Assembly: GCA_016213105.1 (NCBI GenBank)
Contig: JACRBN010000001.1
Location: 1 to 64,000, forward strand
Length of the DNA: 64,000 bases
Direction: 5' to 3'
DNA from: Chloroflexota bacterium
GTDB lineage: Bacteria; Chloroflexota; Anaerolineae; Anaerolineales; Villigracilaceae
Position 1 is the stretch's first letter; each line of letters opens with the position of its first letter. Positions 42,502-52,302 of the stretch are shown here, piece after piece. Both the position numbers and the translations under genes were made by a program. The notes below the pieces were generated by a model, which worked only from the letters and a program-made list of their open reading frames with translations, was not told the DNA's origin and searched no databases.

Positions 42502-45500
42502 ATGCTGGCCGGCCTCGATTTCAATATTGGGCTGTTAACCATCGGACTCGCGTCCCTCTTTTTGGTTTGGGCGGTCCTGAACATTTTGCCGCGCAGCCAG
42601 AACACAACCAAGGGGACAGGACCGACCCCAAATCTTCCCGAAATTCAACAATCGACAGATGCCGTGCTGATCGCCGAGGCGGGCGGGCGCGTGGGCTATC
42701 TCAACGCGCTGGCGCGCCAGTGGTTCGCGCTCGGCGAGGATGAGCCTGCCGATCTCGAACGCCTTGTCCGCCGTGTGCGCCCGATGGATGATTTCCTGGA
42801 TGTGTGTTCGCATCCCGGGCAAAAACGCCTGACCGTCAACGGGAAACTACTGGAGGCCACCTCGTACGAGGTGCCCGGGACATTCCCGATGGTGCTGGTT
42901 TCGTTCCGCGCACTCGACCTGACCCCCATCCTTGCCAACGGAGAGGTCAGCGATTCCATCCTCAAGGTGTCCACCGATTTCAGCCAGGCCATCGCATCCA
43001 GCCTCGATCTGGGAGCCACCATCCAGGCCGTGCTGGATAACGTGAACCGTCTGGTGCCGGCGGAAGTAATGGAACTGAAGGTCTGGGATAGCGCGCATCA
43101 GACGCTGGTCCCCTATTGGGGCCAGGAACCAGGCTCGGGGTCCCAGGGGGCAACACGGGCGACGGCATCCCAGTTTGGGGCGTTGACCGCCCAACTGGTC
43201 GATTCCAACCAGCCCCTGCTGATGGAACGGGAACGCATCCGAAAGGTCGATCCCATTTCACGCATCCAATCCTACCTGGGGCTGCCGCTCCTGGCGGGCG
43301 GGAACCTGGTGGGCACGCTCGAAGCAGGTCAGTTGGGCGCAGCCACCTTCGGCCAACATGACCTGGAATTGTTGCGCTTCATTTCCGGCCAGGCTGCGGT
43401 GGCTATCCGCAACTCGGTGCTGTACGAGGATGAACAACGCCGCGCCGCGGAACTGGCGGGCCTGGCCAACCTCACCCAGGCTGTGAGCGCCATCCGCGAC
43501 TCGAAGGAACTCTTCACCCGCCTGGTGGAAAGTATCGCGCCGCTCTTCGATGCGGAGATCGTCGGCTTCCTGCTGTACGATGAGACCCGCCGCCTCCTGG
43601 AGGGACAGGTGCCCTTCCGCGGACTGCCGCCTTCGATTGTGCAAATTTACCGCGCCACCATCACCCCCGACAGCCCGGCGGAGCGCATCCTTTCCTATCT
43701 CAAACCGATCCTGACCATCGACGCCTCGCAGGATGAGAACTGGCACACGCTTGGCCTGACCAACGTGGCCGTGGCCGCCAGCCTGCGCGATTCGGCGCTG
43801 GCGCCGCTCGTCTCGGGTGGACGCACGGTGGGATATTTGCAGGTCTCGCATCATCGCGGGGGCACGGCTCCGTTCACGAATGAGGAAGTCCGTTTGATGA
43901 ACATCGTCGCTACCCAGGCGGCGGCCATCATCGAGAACGCCCTGCTGGTGCAGCAATCCCGATCCCGCGCCCAGCGCTCGGATGCCCTGCGGCGCATCGC
44001 CAGCCTGTCGGCCTCCTCGGCCACGCTGAACGAGATACTCAAGTATTCAATGCAGGAATTGGTGCATCTCTTCCACGCCGACTCTGGCGGGATCTACCTG
44101 CTGGATGAAGAACGCGGGCAATTGCGAATGCACCGCGATTCGGCCTGGAACCTGCCCGAAAGCGCGTACGACGCCTCAGCCACACTGTACGTCGACAACC
44201 CCGAATTTCTGCTGACGGTCTCCCATACCCGCAGGCCTTTCATGTCGGGCCGCCTGAGCACCGACCGCCGTATCCTGTCCATTTACCGCCCGCTGAGCAA
44301 TGCCCTGCAAATGGAATCCGCCGTGGTGGTTCCGCTGGTGGTGCGCGAACATAATCTGGGCGAGTTGATGCTCGGCAGCAAGCAGGCCGAGCACTTCAGC
44401 GCCTTCGACTTGCAGGTGATCTCCACGGCGGCGGGACAACTGGCCGCCTCGGTGGAAAGCAGCCGCCTGCTCGGACAGACGGACACCTCCCTGCGCAAGC
44501 GGGTGGAACAGCTATCCTCCATCGCGCGCATCAGCCGCGAGCTGGGGTCATCGCTCGAACTCAAACACCTGCTCACGATCATCCACGAGGAAAGCCTGCG
44601 CATCCTGGGCGCCGCCTGCGGGACGATCCTGATCCTCGAGAACGGCGGCCAGGCCGCGGATATGAACGTAAAAATGGCCGTGGGATGCCCCGTCGATAAC
44701 GGGCTAAGCCCCCTGGATCAAAAGGTCATCCAATCGGAGGAAACCCTGATCGTGGCCGATTTCAATGCCAGCGGCGGACAGCCCCCACACGGCGACATCC
44801 GCTCGGCGCTGGTCTCACCGATCCTGTACCAGGGCCGTGCCGTGGGCGTGATCAATCTCCACTCGACACAACCGTCCTTCTTCGGGCCTGAGTCACAGGA
44901 GATCATCGAAGTTCTGGCCAACCAGGCGGCAATCGCCATCCACAACGCGAGCAAGTACATGGAGGAACGCCAGCGCGCCGAACTGCTGCACCGCCGCGCC
45001 GAGGCCTTCTCCAAGCTGACCGAGATCACCCGCACCCTGTACCAGGATCTGCCCCTGGAACAGGCGCTGTTGAGCATCGCGCAGAGCATCCGCGCCTCGA
45101 CACCGTTCCGCGCGGTGCTGGTCAGCCTGTACGAGCCCGAGACGGGCATGCTGCGGCGCGTAACGGGCGTGGGCTTCGCGCAGGAAATCCTGAACGAACT
45201 GCTCTCCCGCAAACAGCCGCTCGCGGGCCTCCAACAGTTGATGCGGCCCGAATTCAAGATCAGCCGCTCCTACTTCATCCCCGCCGACCAGACGCCGATC
45301 CTGCCTGCTGAAGTGCATTACGTATACGCCAATGCCCAGAATTCATTCGATGCGGTTCAGAACGCCTGGAATGCGGATGACTTCCTGCTCATTCCGCTGG
45401 AGGATGCGCAGGGCACTATGCTCGGCCACTTCAGCCTGGACGACCCCGCCGACGGCCTGCGTCCCGACCGCGCCACCATCGAGTCTGCGGAAGGCTTTGC

Positions 45501-48500
45501 CGCCCAGGCCGCGCTGGTCATCAGCAACAGCCAGCGCCTCAACAACTTCCAGAATCGCATCATTTCGCTCTCCGACGGCATCCAGAGACAGCAGAAACTG
45601 CTCAGCGTCAGCCAAAACGACCTGCCGATGCTCCTGCGCAAGGATCTCGAAACAACCATCGCCCTGCACAACCTGGAGCGCCGTGCCCAGCGCATCCGCG
45701 CGGGTCTGGCCATCACCGAGTCGGTCAGCCGCCAGTTGGATTCGATCTCCGCGCTCAAAGCCTTGGGCACCGAGACGTTGACCCAGTTGGGCATGTCGGC
45801 CGCCTTGATCGCCGAGAACGCCGCCGAAGGTCCGCGCCTGATGACGCCGCTGGGCAGCATCCCGCGCGCGACCAACGTGGAAGCCCTGTTCGGGCAGCGC
45901 AATCCGCTGCGCGTCGTGCTGCAAACAGGCGAACCGATCCTGACCGCCAACCTCGACGAGGATGACGAATGGCGGGATACCCCCCTGCTGACCTCCCTGC
46001 GCGCCAAGGGCATGATCTGTCTGCCCGTGGTTGTGAGGAACCAGATCGTGGCCGCCATGCTGGCCGTCACACCTGAGCCTCTGCCGACCTTCACCGATGA
46101 AGACCGCCAAGTGTACTTCCAAATCTCGCGCCAGACCTCGGTCATCCTGCAAAACATCCACCTGCTCAACGAAACCAGCCGCCGCCTGCAGGAAGTGGAT
46201 CTGCTGCTCGAGTTCAGCCGCCGCATCGCGGGCCTCTCCCCGGACGAGATGCTCAAGTCCCTGCTCGAAAGCGCGCGCCGTGTGATCTCCAATGCCCATG
46301 CGGGCGTGGCCCTGTTGTGGAACCCGCAGGTGGGTCTCCTGATCCCGCGCGCGATCACAGGCTACGCCGACAATGCCAGCCTGATGCGGGTGACCTATCG
46401 CAGCGGCGAGGCCCTGCCTGGCATCGTATTCGAGTCGCACAAGCCGCGCCGCGCAGACGAGATCAACTTCATGCGCGATTTTGCCTTGACCGCAGAGAAC
46501 CTCCTGCATTATCGCCAGGGCACGGGCGGACGCCTGCCCGTCTCCAGCCTGCTCATTCCCATCCTGGCGGGCGGCAAGAACCTCGGCCTGCTGGTGCTGG
46601 ATAACTTCAACACTGTGGCCGCCTTCAAGGCCGATGACGAAGCCCTGCTGGTTTCCCTGGCCCAGCAGTTGGCGCTCTCCCTGGAAAACGTCCGCCTGGT
46701 GCAAACGACGCAGGAACGCGCCAGCCAGATGGAGGCCCTGAACGAGGCCGCCGCCTCCCTGACCTCCAGCCTGCACAGCGAGGAACTGGTGGCGTCCCTG
46801 CTCGAACGGCTCCAACCGATCCTGCCCTACGATACGGCCACCCTGTGGCTGCGCGAAAAGGATCGCCTGGTGGTCTCCTCGGCGGTCGGCTTCCCCGATA
46901 ACGAAAGACGCCTGGGCCTGAGCACCTTCCTCGCTGACAGCGCCCTGTTCAACGAAATGTCGCGCAGCGGCCACGCCATCGCAATCGGCGATGTGCGCGA
47001 AGATATGCGTTTCCCGCAACTCGATTCCCCGCGCCTGTCCTGGCTGGGGATTCCGCTCTTCTCGAAGGGCGAGTTGACCGGCATGATCGCGCTCGAAAAA
47101 GGGCAGGCGTACTTCTTCCATGACGATTACGTTCAGGTGGCCATGACCTTTGCCAGCCAGGCCGCCGTCTCTCTGGATAATGCCCGCCTGTACGAGGACA
47201 GCCTCAACCGCGCCACCGAACTGACCCAGCGTTCCCAACGTCTGGCCTCGCTCAACCGTTTCTCCTCCTCCCTCAACGGCCTGCTCGATGCGGACCAGAT
47301 CCTGCAACTGACCTCCGAGGAATTGCGCCAGGCCATCAACGTGATGCGCGTTTCAGCGGTGGTCATCGAAGGCGACCGCGCCGTGTGGAAATCGTCCACA
47401 CCCGCCGCCACCCGCCCCCTGCCCCAGGTTCTGCCGCCCACCCCGCTGTTCGAGCGCCTGCGCGAATCCCTGGGTGTGTTCAACACCAGCAACGTCAGCC
47501 GTGAAAAGGAACTCGTCCCGCTGGCCGAGTTCGTCGGCGAGGACACGGTCTCCCTGCTGGCCCTGCCCCTGATCAGCGGCAGCGAATTACGCGCCCTGCT
47601 CTTTGCGCACACCAGCGAGGAAAGCTACTTCGGCCTGAATGAGATCGAATTGGCCCGCACCATCGCCAACCAGTCTGCCATTGCGCTAGAGAATGCCCGC
47701 CTGTACCAGGCCACCCTGCAAACGGCCCAGCGTCTCTCCATCATCAACGAGAGCAGCGCCGAGATTGGCGCCACCCTCGATTTGGAGCAAATCTACGCGG
47801 CAGTCGAACGCGCAGCCAAGAAGTTGATGCACGCCGAATCCTTCGTCATCAGCCTGTACGACGAGGCCAACAACGAAATCGAAGGCGTCTACCTGATCGA
47901 CCGCGGCGTGCGTGTACCATCCATCGTGCGCCCCATGAACGAAGATAGCCTGACAGGCCAGGTCATCCGCAGCGGCAAGCCGATCATGACCAATACGCCC
48001 GACACCACGACCCAGGCGGGCGGGGTGCAATACGGCTCGGGCGATGAAGAGCCGCTTTCGCTGCTGGCCGTGCCCATGGTCAGCCCGGGCGGCAAGGCGA
48101 CCGGCATGCTTTCGGCGCAAAGTTACGAACCCAACGCCTACAGCACAGACGACCTGCAAATCCTGGGCACGCTGGCGAACCAATCCATCGTGGCCATCCA
48201 GAACAGCCGCCTGTTTGCCGAAACCCAACGCCTGGCCCAGGAACTCGAACAACGCGTTGTCGAGCGCACCGCCCAGCTCTCGCGCGAACAGCAAAACACG
48301 GTCACCCTGCTGCGCATCCTCACCGAAGTCTCCTCCAGCCTCGACCTGGACCGCGCGCTCAACCGCACCCTGTCCCTGCTCAACGACGCCACAGGCGCCG
48401 AACAGGGCACCATCATGCTGCTCAATCCCGACGACAACCTGCTGCACTATCGGGCGGGATACGGCTACCTCTCCGAACGCTCGGACCCCAACTCCTCGCG

Positions 48501-49914
48501 CGGATTTACGCTCAAGGTCGGCGAGGGCCTGGCAGGCTGGGTCGTTCAGAATCGGGAAGCGGTGCTGGTGGATGATCTGTACAACGATCCGCGCTGGGTG
48601 CGTTCCAGCACGGGACAGGAACACCACAGTTCCATCGTCGCCCCGCTGCTGGTCGGCGAGGATGTGATCGGCGTGTTGATGATCTTCAACCGCGAGAAAT
48701 CCTTCTTCAGCCCCGATATCCTGAACCTGGTCAAGGCCATCGCCAGCCAGGTGGCTGTGGCGATCAACAATGCCAACCTGTACGAACTGATCCGCGACCA
48801 GGCCGAACGCCTGGGCAGTATGCTGCGCAAGGAAGAGGCGGAAGCCAGCCGCTCCCAGAACATCCTCGAAGCCGTGGCCGACGGCGTGCTCGTCACGGGC
48901 AGCGACAACGCCATCACCTTTGCGAACTCGTCCATCGAGCGCATTTTGGATGTGCGGCCCGACACCATGATCGGCCAGTCGTTGGAATCCTTCGGCGGGC
49001 TGTTCGGCAATACCGCCGAATTGATTGAGACCATCCGCCGCTGGTCAGAGGAACCCTCCGCCTTCGGGCGCGGCGACTCCTACGCCCAGCAGTTGGAACT
49101 GGAAACGGGCCGCATCGCCCTGATCCACCTGGCGCCCGTCATCTTCCAGAACGACTTCCTCGGCACCGTGTCCATCTTCCGCGACATCACGCACGAGGTC
49201 GAGGTCGACCGCCTGAAGTCTGAATTCGTCGCAACTGTGAGCCATGAGCTGCGCACCCCGTTGACCTCCATCAAGGGCTACGCCGACATCCTGCTGATGG
49301 GTGCGGCAGGCGCCTTCAACGAAAACCAGACGCACTTCCTGCAGATCATCAAGAACAACTCCGAGCGTCTCAATATTCTGGTCAACGACCTACTCGACAT
49401 TTCGCGCATCGAAGCGGGACGCGTCACGCTCATCCCGCAGCCCATCGACCTGCACGGCGTGGCCGAGGATGTGCTCGGCGAAATGCTCCGCCGCTCCCAG
49501 GAGGAGGGCAAACCCATGGCCATTTCGCTCGATGCGCCCAGGGACCTGCCGCGCGTCCTGGGCGATCCTGAGCGTGTCCGCCAGATCATTGCCAACCTGG
49601 TCGACAATGCCTACAACTACACGCCCGAAAATGGCACCATCAAGATCCGCATCCGCACCACGGATAATTCCGATATCCAGGTGGATGTGGAGGACAATGG
49701 CGTGGGCATCGCCATACCCGACCAGAATCGCATCTTCGAACGCTTCCACCGCGGCGAACATCCGCTTGTGCTGGCCACCCCGGGCACGGGTCTGGGCCTG
49801 CCCATCGTCCGCCAGTTGGTGGAAATGCACAGCGGGCGCATTTGGATGTACAGCCAGGGCGTGCCCGGCAAGGGCAGTGTGTTCTCCTTCACCCTTCCGA
49901 CACAAAGAAATTAA
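42502..49914 (+). CDS. Giant histidine kinase with about eleven GAF domains
   Basis: 2470 residues. One membrane helix lies at 8-28 (IGLLTIGLASLFLVWAVLNI). A PAS-like segment is at 50-150. Then about eleven GAF domains follow in series, with starts near 155, 318, 495, 670, 835, 1070, 1230, 1410, 1580, 1745 and 1930, most ending in a helix of form AIxIENARLY. A PAS domain spans 2110-2220, HisKA has H2248 in ATVSHELRTPL, and the HATPase has VDNAYNYTP (N box), DVEDNGVGI (G1) and GTGLGLPIV (G2). It integrates many inputs, probably small ligands, into phosphotransfer to the flanking receivers. Confidence 0.92.
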   Translation: MLAGLDFNIGLLTIGLASLFLVWAVLNILPRSQNTTKGTGPTPNLPEIQQSTDAVLIAEAGGRVGYLNALARQWFALGEDEPADLERLVRRVRPMDDFLDVCSHPGQKRLTVNGKLLEATSYEVPGTFPMVLVSFRALDLTPILANGEVSDSILKVSTDFSQAIASSLDLGATIQAVLDNVNRLVPAEVMELKVWDSAHQTLVPYWGQEPGSGSQGATRATASQFGALTAQLVDSNQPLLMERERIRKVDPISRIQSYLGLPLLAGGNLVGTLEAGQLGAATFGQHDLELLRFISGQAAVAIRNSVLYEDEQRRAAELAGLANLTQAVSAIRDSKELFTRLVESIAPLFDAEIVGFLLYDETRRLLEGQVPFRGLPPSIVQIYRATITPDSPAERILSYLKPILTIDASQDENWHTLGLTNVAVAASLRDSALAPLVSGGRTVGYLQVSHHRGGTAPFTNEEVRLMNIVATQAAAIIENALLVQQSRSRAQRSDALRRIASLSASSATLNEILKYSMQELVHLFHADSGGIYLLDEERGQLRMHRDSAWNLPESAYDASATLYVDNPEFLLTVSHTRRPFMSGRLSTDRRILSIYRPLSNALQMESAVVVPLVVREHNLGELMLGSKQAEHFSAFDLQVISTAAGQLAASVESSRLLGQTDTSLRKRVEQLSSIARISRELGSSLELKHLLTIIHEESLRILGAACGTILILENGGQAADMNVKMAVGCPVDNGLSPLDQKVIQSEETLIVADFNASGGQPPHGDIRSALVSPILYQGRAVGVINLHSTQPSFFGPESQEIIEVLANQAAIAIHNASKYMEERQRAELLHRRAEAFSKLTEITRTLYQDLPLEQALLSIAQSIRASTPFRAVLVSLYEPETGMLRRVTGVGFAQEILNELLSRKQPLAGLQQLMRPEFKISRSYFIPADQTPILPAEVHYVYANAQNSFDAVQNAWNADDFLLIPLEDAQGTMLGHFSLDDPADGLRPDRATIESAEGFAAQAALVISNSQRLNNFQNRIISLSDGIQRQQKLLSVSQNDLPMLLRKDLETTIALHNLERRAQRIRAGLAITESVSRQLDSISALKALGTETLTQLGMSAALIAENAAEGPRLMTPLGSIPRATNVEALFGQRNPLRVVLQTGEPILTANLDEDDEWRDTPLLTSLRAKGMICLPVVVRNQIVAAMLAVTPEPLPTFTDEDRQVYFQISRQTSVILQNIHLLNETSRRLQEVDLLLEFSRRIAGLSPDEMLKSLLESARRVISNAHAGVALLWNPQVGLLIPRAITGYADNASLMRVTYRSGEALPGIVFESHKPRRADEINFMRDFALTAENLLHYRQGTGGRLPVSSLLIPILAGGKNLGLLVLDNFNTVAAFKADDEALLVSLAQQLALSLENVRLVQTTQERASQMEALNEAAASLTSSLHSEELVASLLERLQPILPYDTATLWLREKDRLVVSSAVGFPDNERRLGLSTFLADSALFNEMSRSGHAIAIGDVREDMRFPQLDSPRLSWLGIPLFSKGELTGMIALEKGQAYFFHDDYVQVAMTFASQAAVSLDNARLYEDSLNRATELTQRSQRLASLNRFSSSLNGLLDADQILQLTSEELRQAINVMRVSAVVIEGDRAVWKSSTPAATRPLPQVLPPTPLFERLRESLGVFNTSNVSREKELVPLAEFVGEDTVSLLALPLISGSELRALLFAHTSEESYFGLNEIELARTIANQSAIALENARLYQATLQTAQRLSIINESSAEIGATLDLEQIYAAVERAAKKLMHAESFVISLYDEANNEIEGVYLIDRGVRVPSIVRPMNEDSLTGQVIRSGKPIMTNTPDTTTQAGGVQYGSGDEEPLSLLAVPMVSPGGKATGMLSAQSYEPNAYSTDDLQILGTLANQSIVAIQNSRLFAETQRLAQELEQRVVERTAQLSREQQNTVTLLRILTEVSSSLDLDRALNRTLSLLNDATGAEQGTIMLLNPDDNLLHYRAGYGYLSERSDPNSSRGFTLKVGEGLAGWVVQNREAVLVDDLYNDPRWVRSSTGQEHHSSIVAPLLVGEDVIGVLMIFNREKSFFSPDILNLVKAIASQVAVAINNANLYELIRDQAERLGSMLRKEEAEASRSQNILEAVADGVLVTGSDNAITFANSSIERILDVRPDTMIGQSLESFGGLFGNTAELIETIRRWSEEPSAFGRGDSYAQQLELETGRIALIHLAPVIFQNDFLGTVSIFRDITHEVEVDRLKSEFVATVSHELRTPLTSIKGYADILLMGAAGAFNENQTHFLQIIKNNSERLNILVNDLLDISRIEAGRVTLIPQPIDLHGVAEDVLGEMLRRSQEEGKPMAISLDAPRDLPRVLGDPERVRQIIANLVDNAYNYTPENGTIKIRIRTTDNSDIQVDVEDNGVGIAIPDQNRIFERFHRGEHPLVLATPGTGLGLPIVRQLVEMHSGRIWMYSQGVPGKGSVFSFTLPTQRN

Positions 49915-49924
49915 CGAGGCTTGA

Positions 49925-50302
49925 ATGACAAAAATTTTAATTGCCGAAGATGAACCCGATATCCGCGAACTGGTGGCCTTCACCCTGCGCTTTGCGGGCT
50001 ACGAAGTGGTGACTGCCGCGAACGGCGAAGAAGCCGTTCAGCAGGCGGTGAAGGAGATGCCCGACCTGGCCCTGATGGATGTGCGCATGCCGCGCATGAC
50101 CGGTTACGACGCCTGCCGCGCCATGAAGGCCAATCCTGAATTAAAAGACATCCCCGTTGTCTTCCTCTCCGCCAAAGGGCAGGAGGGCGAGATTGCCACG
50201 GGCATCGAAGCCGGCGCAGAGGAATACCTGCTCAAACCCTTTGCCCCCGATCAGCTTACCGAGCGCGTGCGCGCCATTCTGGGCAAGTTTGGAAAAAAAT
50301 AA
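49925..50302 (+). CDS. Single-domain CheY-like response regulator
   Basis: 125 residues, a receiver only. Acidic pocket E8-D9/E10, phospho-acceptor D52 (LALMDVRMPRM), S in FLSAKGQ and K in LLKPFAP. It begins 10 nt after the giant kinase and is almost certainly a phosphoryl acceptor from it. With no output domain it must act by protein contact or as a phosphate sink. Confidence 0.93.
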   Translation: MTKILIAEDEPDIRELVAFTLRFAGYEVVTAANGEEAVQQAVKEMPDLALMDVRMPRMTGYDACRAMKANPELKDIPVVFLSAKGQEGEIATGIEAGAEEYLLKPFAPDQLTERVRAILGKFGKK

Positions 50303-50320
50303 AGGACGATAGGCCGAGCA

Positions 50321-51100
50321 ATGAGCGCCATCATGATCGACGGATCCATTGTGCATTACGAAGCGTTGGGACGCGGGCGTCCCATCGTATTCCTGCACGA
50401 CTGGGTCGGCTCCTGGCGCTACTGGATTACCTCCATGCAGGTCGCATCGACCTCCTTCCGCGCCTATGCGCTCGATTTGTTCGGCTTCGGCGATACCGCC
50501 CGCGAATCGGTCAAATACTCCATCGAACAACAAGCCAACCTGCTCAATCACTTCCTGACCGAAATGGGCATCGGCAAGATCGCCATTGTCGGCCACGGGC
50601 TGGGCGCGCTGGTCGGCTTCCACTTCATCCAGCAGTTCCCGAAGAGCGTGGACCGCATCATGGCGATCACCTGTCCGCAAAGCGCGGAGGGCGTCAACGC
50701 CCGCATGAAGACGGCCTCCCCCTCCGAATTGGTGGACTGGCTCTCGAACCGTTCGCCCGAGGCGGTCACCGCCCTGGCAGACGCCTCCAAGGCGGACCCC
50801 CAAGCCATCGCCGCATCCATCACCAATATCCTGACGGACAACCTGCCCATGCGCGAGGCGCTGGTTCCCAGCCTGTTCGTGTACGGCCAGAACGATCCCG
50901 CCATCATGCCGCCCGTCGAAGACAGCCAAAATCCCTACTCGCTGACACACCAGATCATGCTCGAAAACGTCGGTCACTTCCCAATGATCGAGGACCAGCT
51001 CAAGTTCAACCGCCTGATGACCGACTTCATGGCGCTCGACTCGGGGGCCAGCCCCAAGGAATTGCAAATGAAGGAAGAGTGGAAACGACGGGTACGTTGA
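50321..51100 (+). CDS. Alpha/beta hydrolase-fold protein lacking the nucleophile serine
   Basis: 259 residues, paralogue of the hydrolase at 37736 (shared SIVHYEALGRGRPIVFLHDW, LDLFGFGDTA). The nucleophile elbow reads GHGLGA, with glycine where the paralogue has serine (GHSMGG). The acid (YGQNDPAI) and the histidine (VGHFPMIED) regions remain. It is probably not a classical serine hydrolase; a binding or scaffold role is suggested. It is the last gene of the ten-gene cluster. Confidence 0.87.
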   Translation: MSAIMIDGSIVHYEALGRGRPIVFLHDWVGSWRYWITSMQVASTSFRAYALDLFGFGDTARESVKYSIEQQANLLNHFLTEMGIGKIAIVGHGLGALVGFHFIQQFPKSVDRIMAITCPQSAEGVNARMKTASPSELVDWLSNRSPEAVTALADASKADPQAIAASITNILTDNLPMREALVPSLFVYGQNDPAIMPPVEDSQNPYSLTHQIMLENVGHFPMIEDQLKFNRLMTDFMALDSGASPKELQMKEEWKRRVR

Positions 51101-51143
51101 CCAGGGCAAACGGAAATCTGCCCTGAATTTTTCCGCGAACTTG

Positions 51144-51172
51144 TTGACGAGTTCATGGTCAAGTGATAAAAT
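51144..51172 (+). promoter_or_regulatory. Promoter of tRNA-Glu
   Basis: TTGACG at 51144-51149, 17-nt spacer, TAAAAT at 51167-51172; 18 nt before the tRNA. Confidence 0.78.
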
Positions 51173-51190
51173 CACGCCCGCTTCACTAAC

Positions 51191-51263
51191 GCCTCCATCG
51201 TCTAGTGGCCCAGGACGAAGCCCTCTCAAGGCTTAAACCGGAGTTCGAATCTCCGTGGAGGCA
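51191..51263 (+). tRNA. tRNA-Glu (anticodon CUC)
   Basis: The acceptor stem GCCTCCA pairs with TGGAGGC and the discriminator is A. Anticodon arm AAGCC-CTCTCAA-GGCTT gives anticodon CTC. The T arm has GTTCGAATC. CCA is not encoded. A terminator follows 9 nt later. Confidence 0.95.
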
Positions 51264-51271
51264 CAAAAAAG

Positions 51272-51298
51272 AGCCACCTCAATGGTGGCTTTTTGCTT
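51272..51298 (+). terminator. Terminator of tRNA-Glu
   Basis: AGCCACC / GGTGGCT stem, TCAAT loop, then TTTTGCTT. Confidence 0.9.
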
Positions 51299-51315
51299 AT
51301 GTAGACAAGGAAATC

Positions 51316-52269
51316 ATGAAATCCACTTCATCCTCCTATTCGCGCGGATACCTCATCGCCCTCACCGCCACCGCGCTCTGGTCGACCACGGGCATCCTGA
51401 TCAGTTACATCAGCCGCACCTATGCCCTGCCCTCGCTGGTGCTGGCCTTCTGGCGCGACCTGTTCGTGGCCTTCGGCATGATCGTGGGCCTCGCCATTTT
51501 CAGCCGCGCCCGCTTTCACCTGCCGCGCATCCACTGGGGCTTCCTGGCAGTCTACGGGCTGACCCTGGCCATCTTCAACACCGCCTGGACATTTTCCGTG
51601 CAATACAACGGCGCGGCAGTCGCCACGGTGCTGGCCTTCAGCTCGCCCGCCATCACGGCCATCCTGAGCCGCCTTGTGTTCAGGGAGGAATTCAGCCGCG
51701 TCAAGATCCTGTCCATCGTGCTGACCTCGGTGGGCGTGATCCTCGTCTCGGGCGCGATCGACCCGTCCATGTGGAAGCTCAATCCGCTGGGCATCATCTT
51801 TGGCCTGTTGACAGGGCTGTTCTTCGCCATCTACAATCTCGAAGGCACGCATGCCTCCAACCTCGGGATCGACTCGTGGACAGCCCTGCTGTACAGTTTC
51901 GGCGCGGCGGCGGTCTTCTTATTTTTCTTCAACCTCGGTGCGGATTTGTGGATGGGCAAAGCCCCGCTTTCGGATTTACCCTGGCTCGGCGCTTCGCTCG
52001 ACGGCTGGGGCTGGCTCTTCTTCCTGGGCGTTGCCCCCACCCTGGGCGGATTCGGGCTCTACACCCTCAGCCTGCGCTACTTGTCTCCCACGGTCACCAG
52101 CCTGATCGCCACCGCGGAGCCTGGCCTGACCGTGATCTGGGCCTACCTGCTCTTCGGCGAATTGCTAACGGCTCCCCAATTGATCGGAAGCCTGATCCTC
52201 TTTGCGGGCGTGGTCCTGCTGAGGTTGGGTGAAAAGCCAAATCCAGCCGAGATCACAGAGATGCCGTAA
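51316..52269 (+). CDS. EamA-family (DMT) transporter
   Basis: 317 residues starting MKSTSSSYSRGYL with AAGGAA just upstream. A longer reading frame begins inside the tRNA and is rejected. Ten hydrophobic helices in two EamA repeats (YLIALTATALWSTTGILISY; WGWLFFLGVAPTLGGFGLYT; FSSPAITAILSRLVFREEF; LIATAEPGLTVIWAYLLFGE). Members export amino acids, nucleotides or other small metabolites; the substrate is unknown. It is monocistronic. Confidence 0.9.
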   Translation: MKSTSSSYSRGYLIALTATALWSTTGILISYISRTYALPSLVLAFWRDLFVAFGMIVGLAIFSRARFHLPRIHWGFLAVYGLTLAIFNTAWTFSVQYNGAAVATVLAFSSPAITAILSRLVFREEFSRVKILSIVLTSVGVILVSGAIDPSMWKLNPLGIIFGLLTGLFFAIYNLEGTHASNLGIDSWTALLYSFGAAAVFLFFFNLGADLWMGKAPLSDLPWLGASLDGWGWLFFLGVAPTLGGFGLYTLSLRYLSPTVTSLIATAEPGLTVIWAYLLFGELLTAPQLIGSLILFAGVVLLRLGEKPNPAEITEMP

Positions 52270-52276
52270 CCGTAAA

Positions 52277-52297
52277 GGGCGCAGCAATGTTGCGCCC
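52277..52297. terminator. Hairpin between convergent EamA and MFS genes
   Basis: GGGCGCA / TGCGCCC stem with a 7-nt loop, in a 33-bp gap. The T-run is poor on the plus strand. It may be a dispersed palindrome working as a terminator. Confidence 0.55.
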
Positions 52298-52302
52298 CTA
52301 CA

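Noticed and set aside
45343-47307. 654-codon minus-strand frame opposite the giant kinase
   Set aside because: Antisense shadow of GAF-coding sequence.
51205-51315. N-terminal extension of the EamA transporter
   Set aside because: It starts inside tRNA-Glu and runs through the tRNA terminator; the ATG at 51316 has a Shine-Dalgarno sequence.
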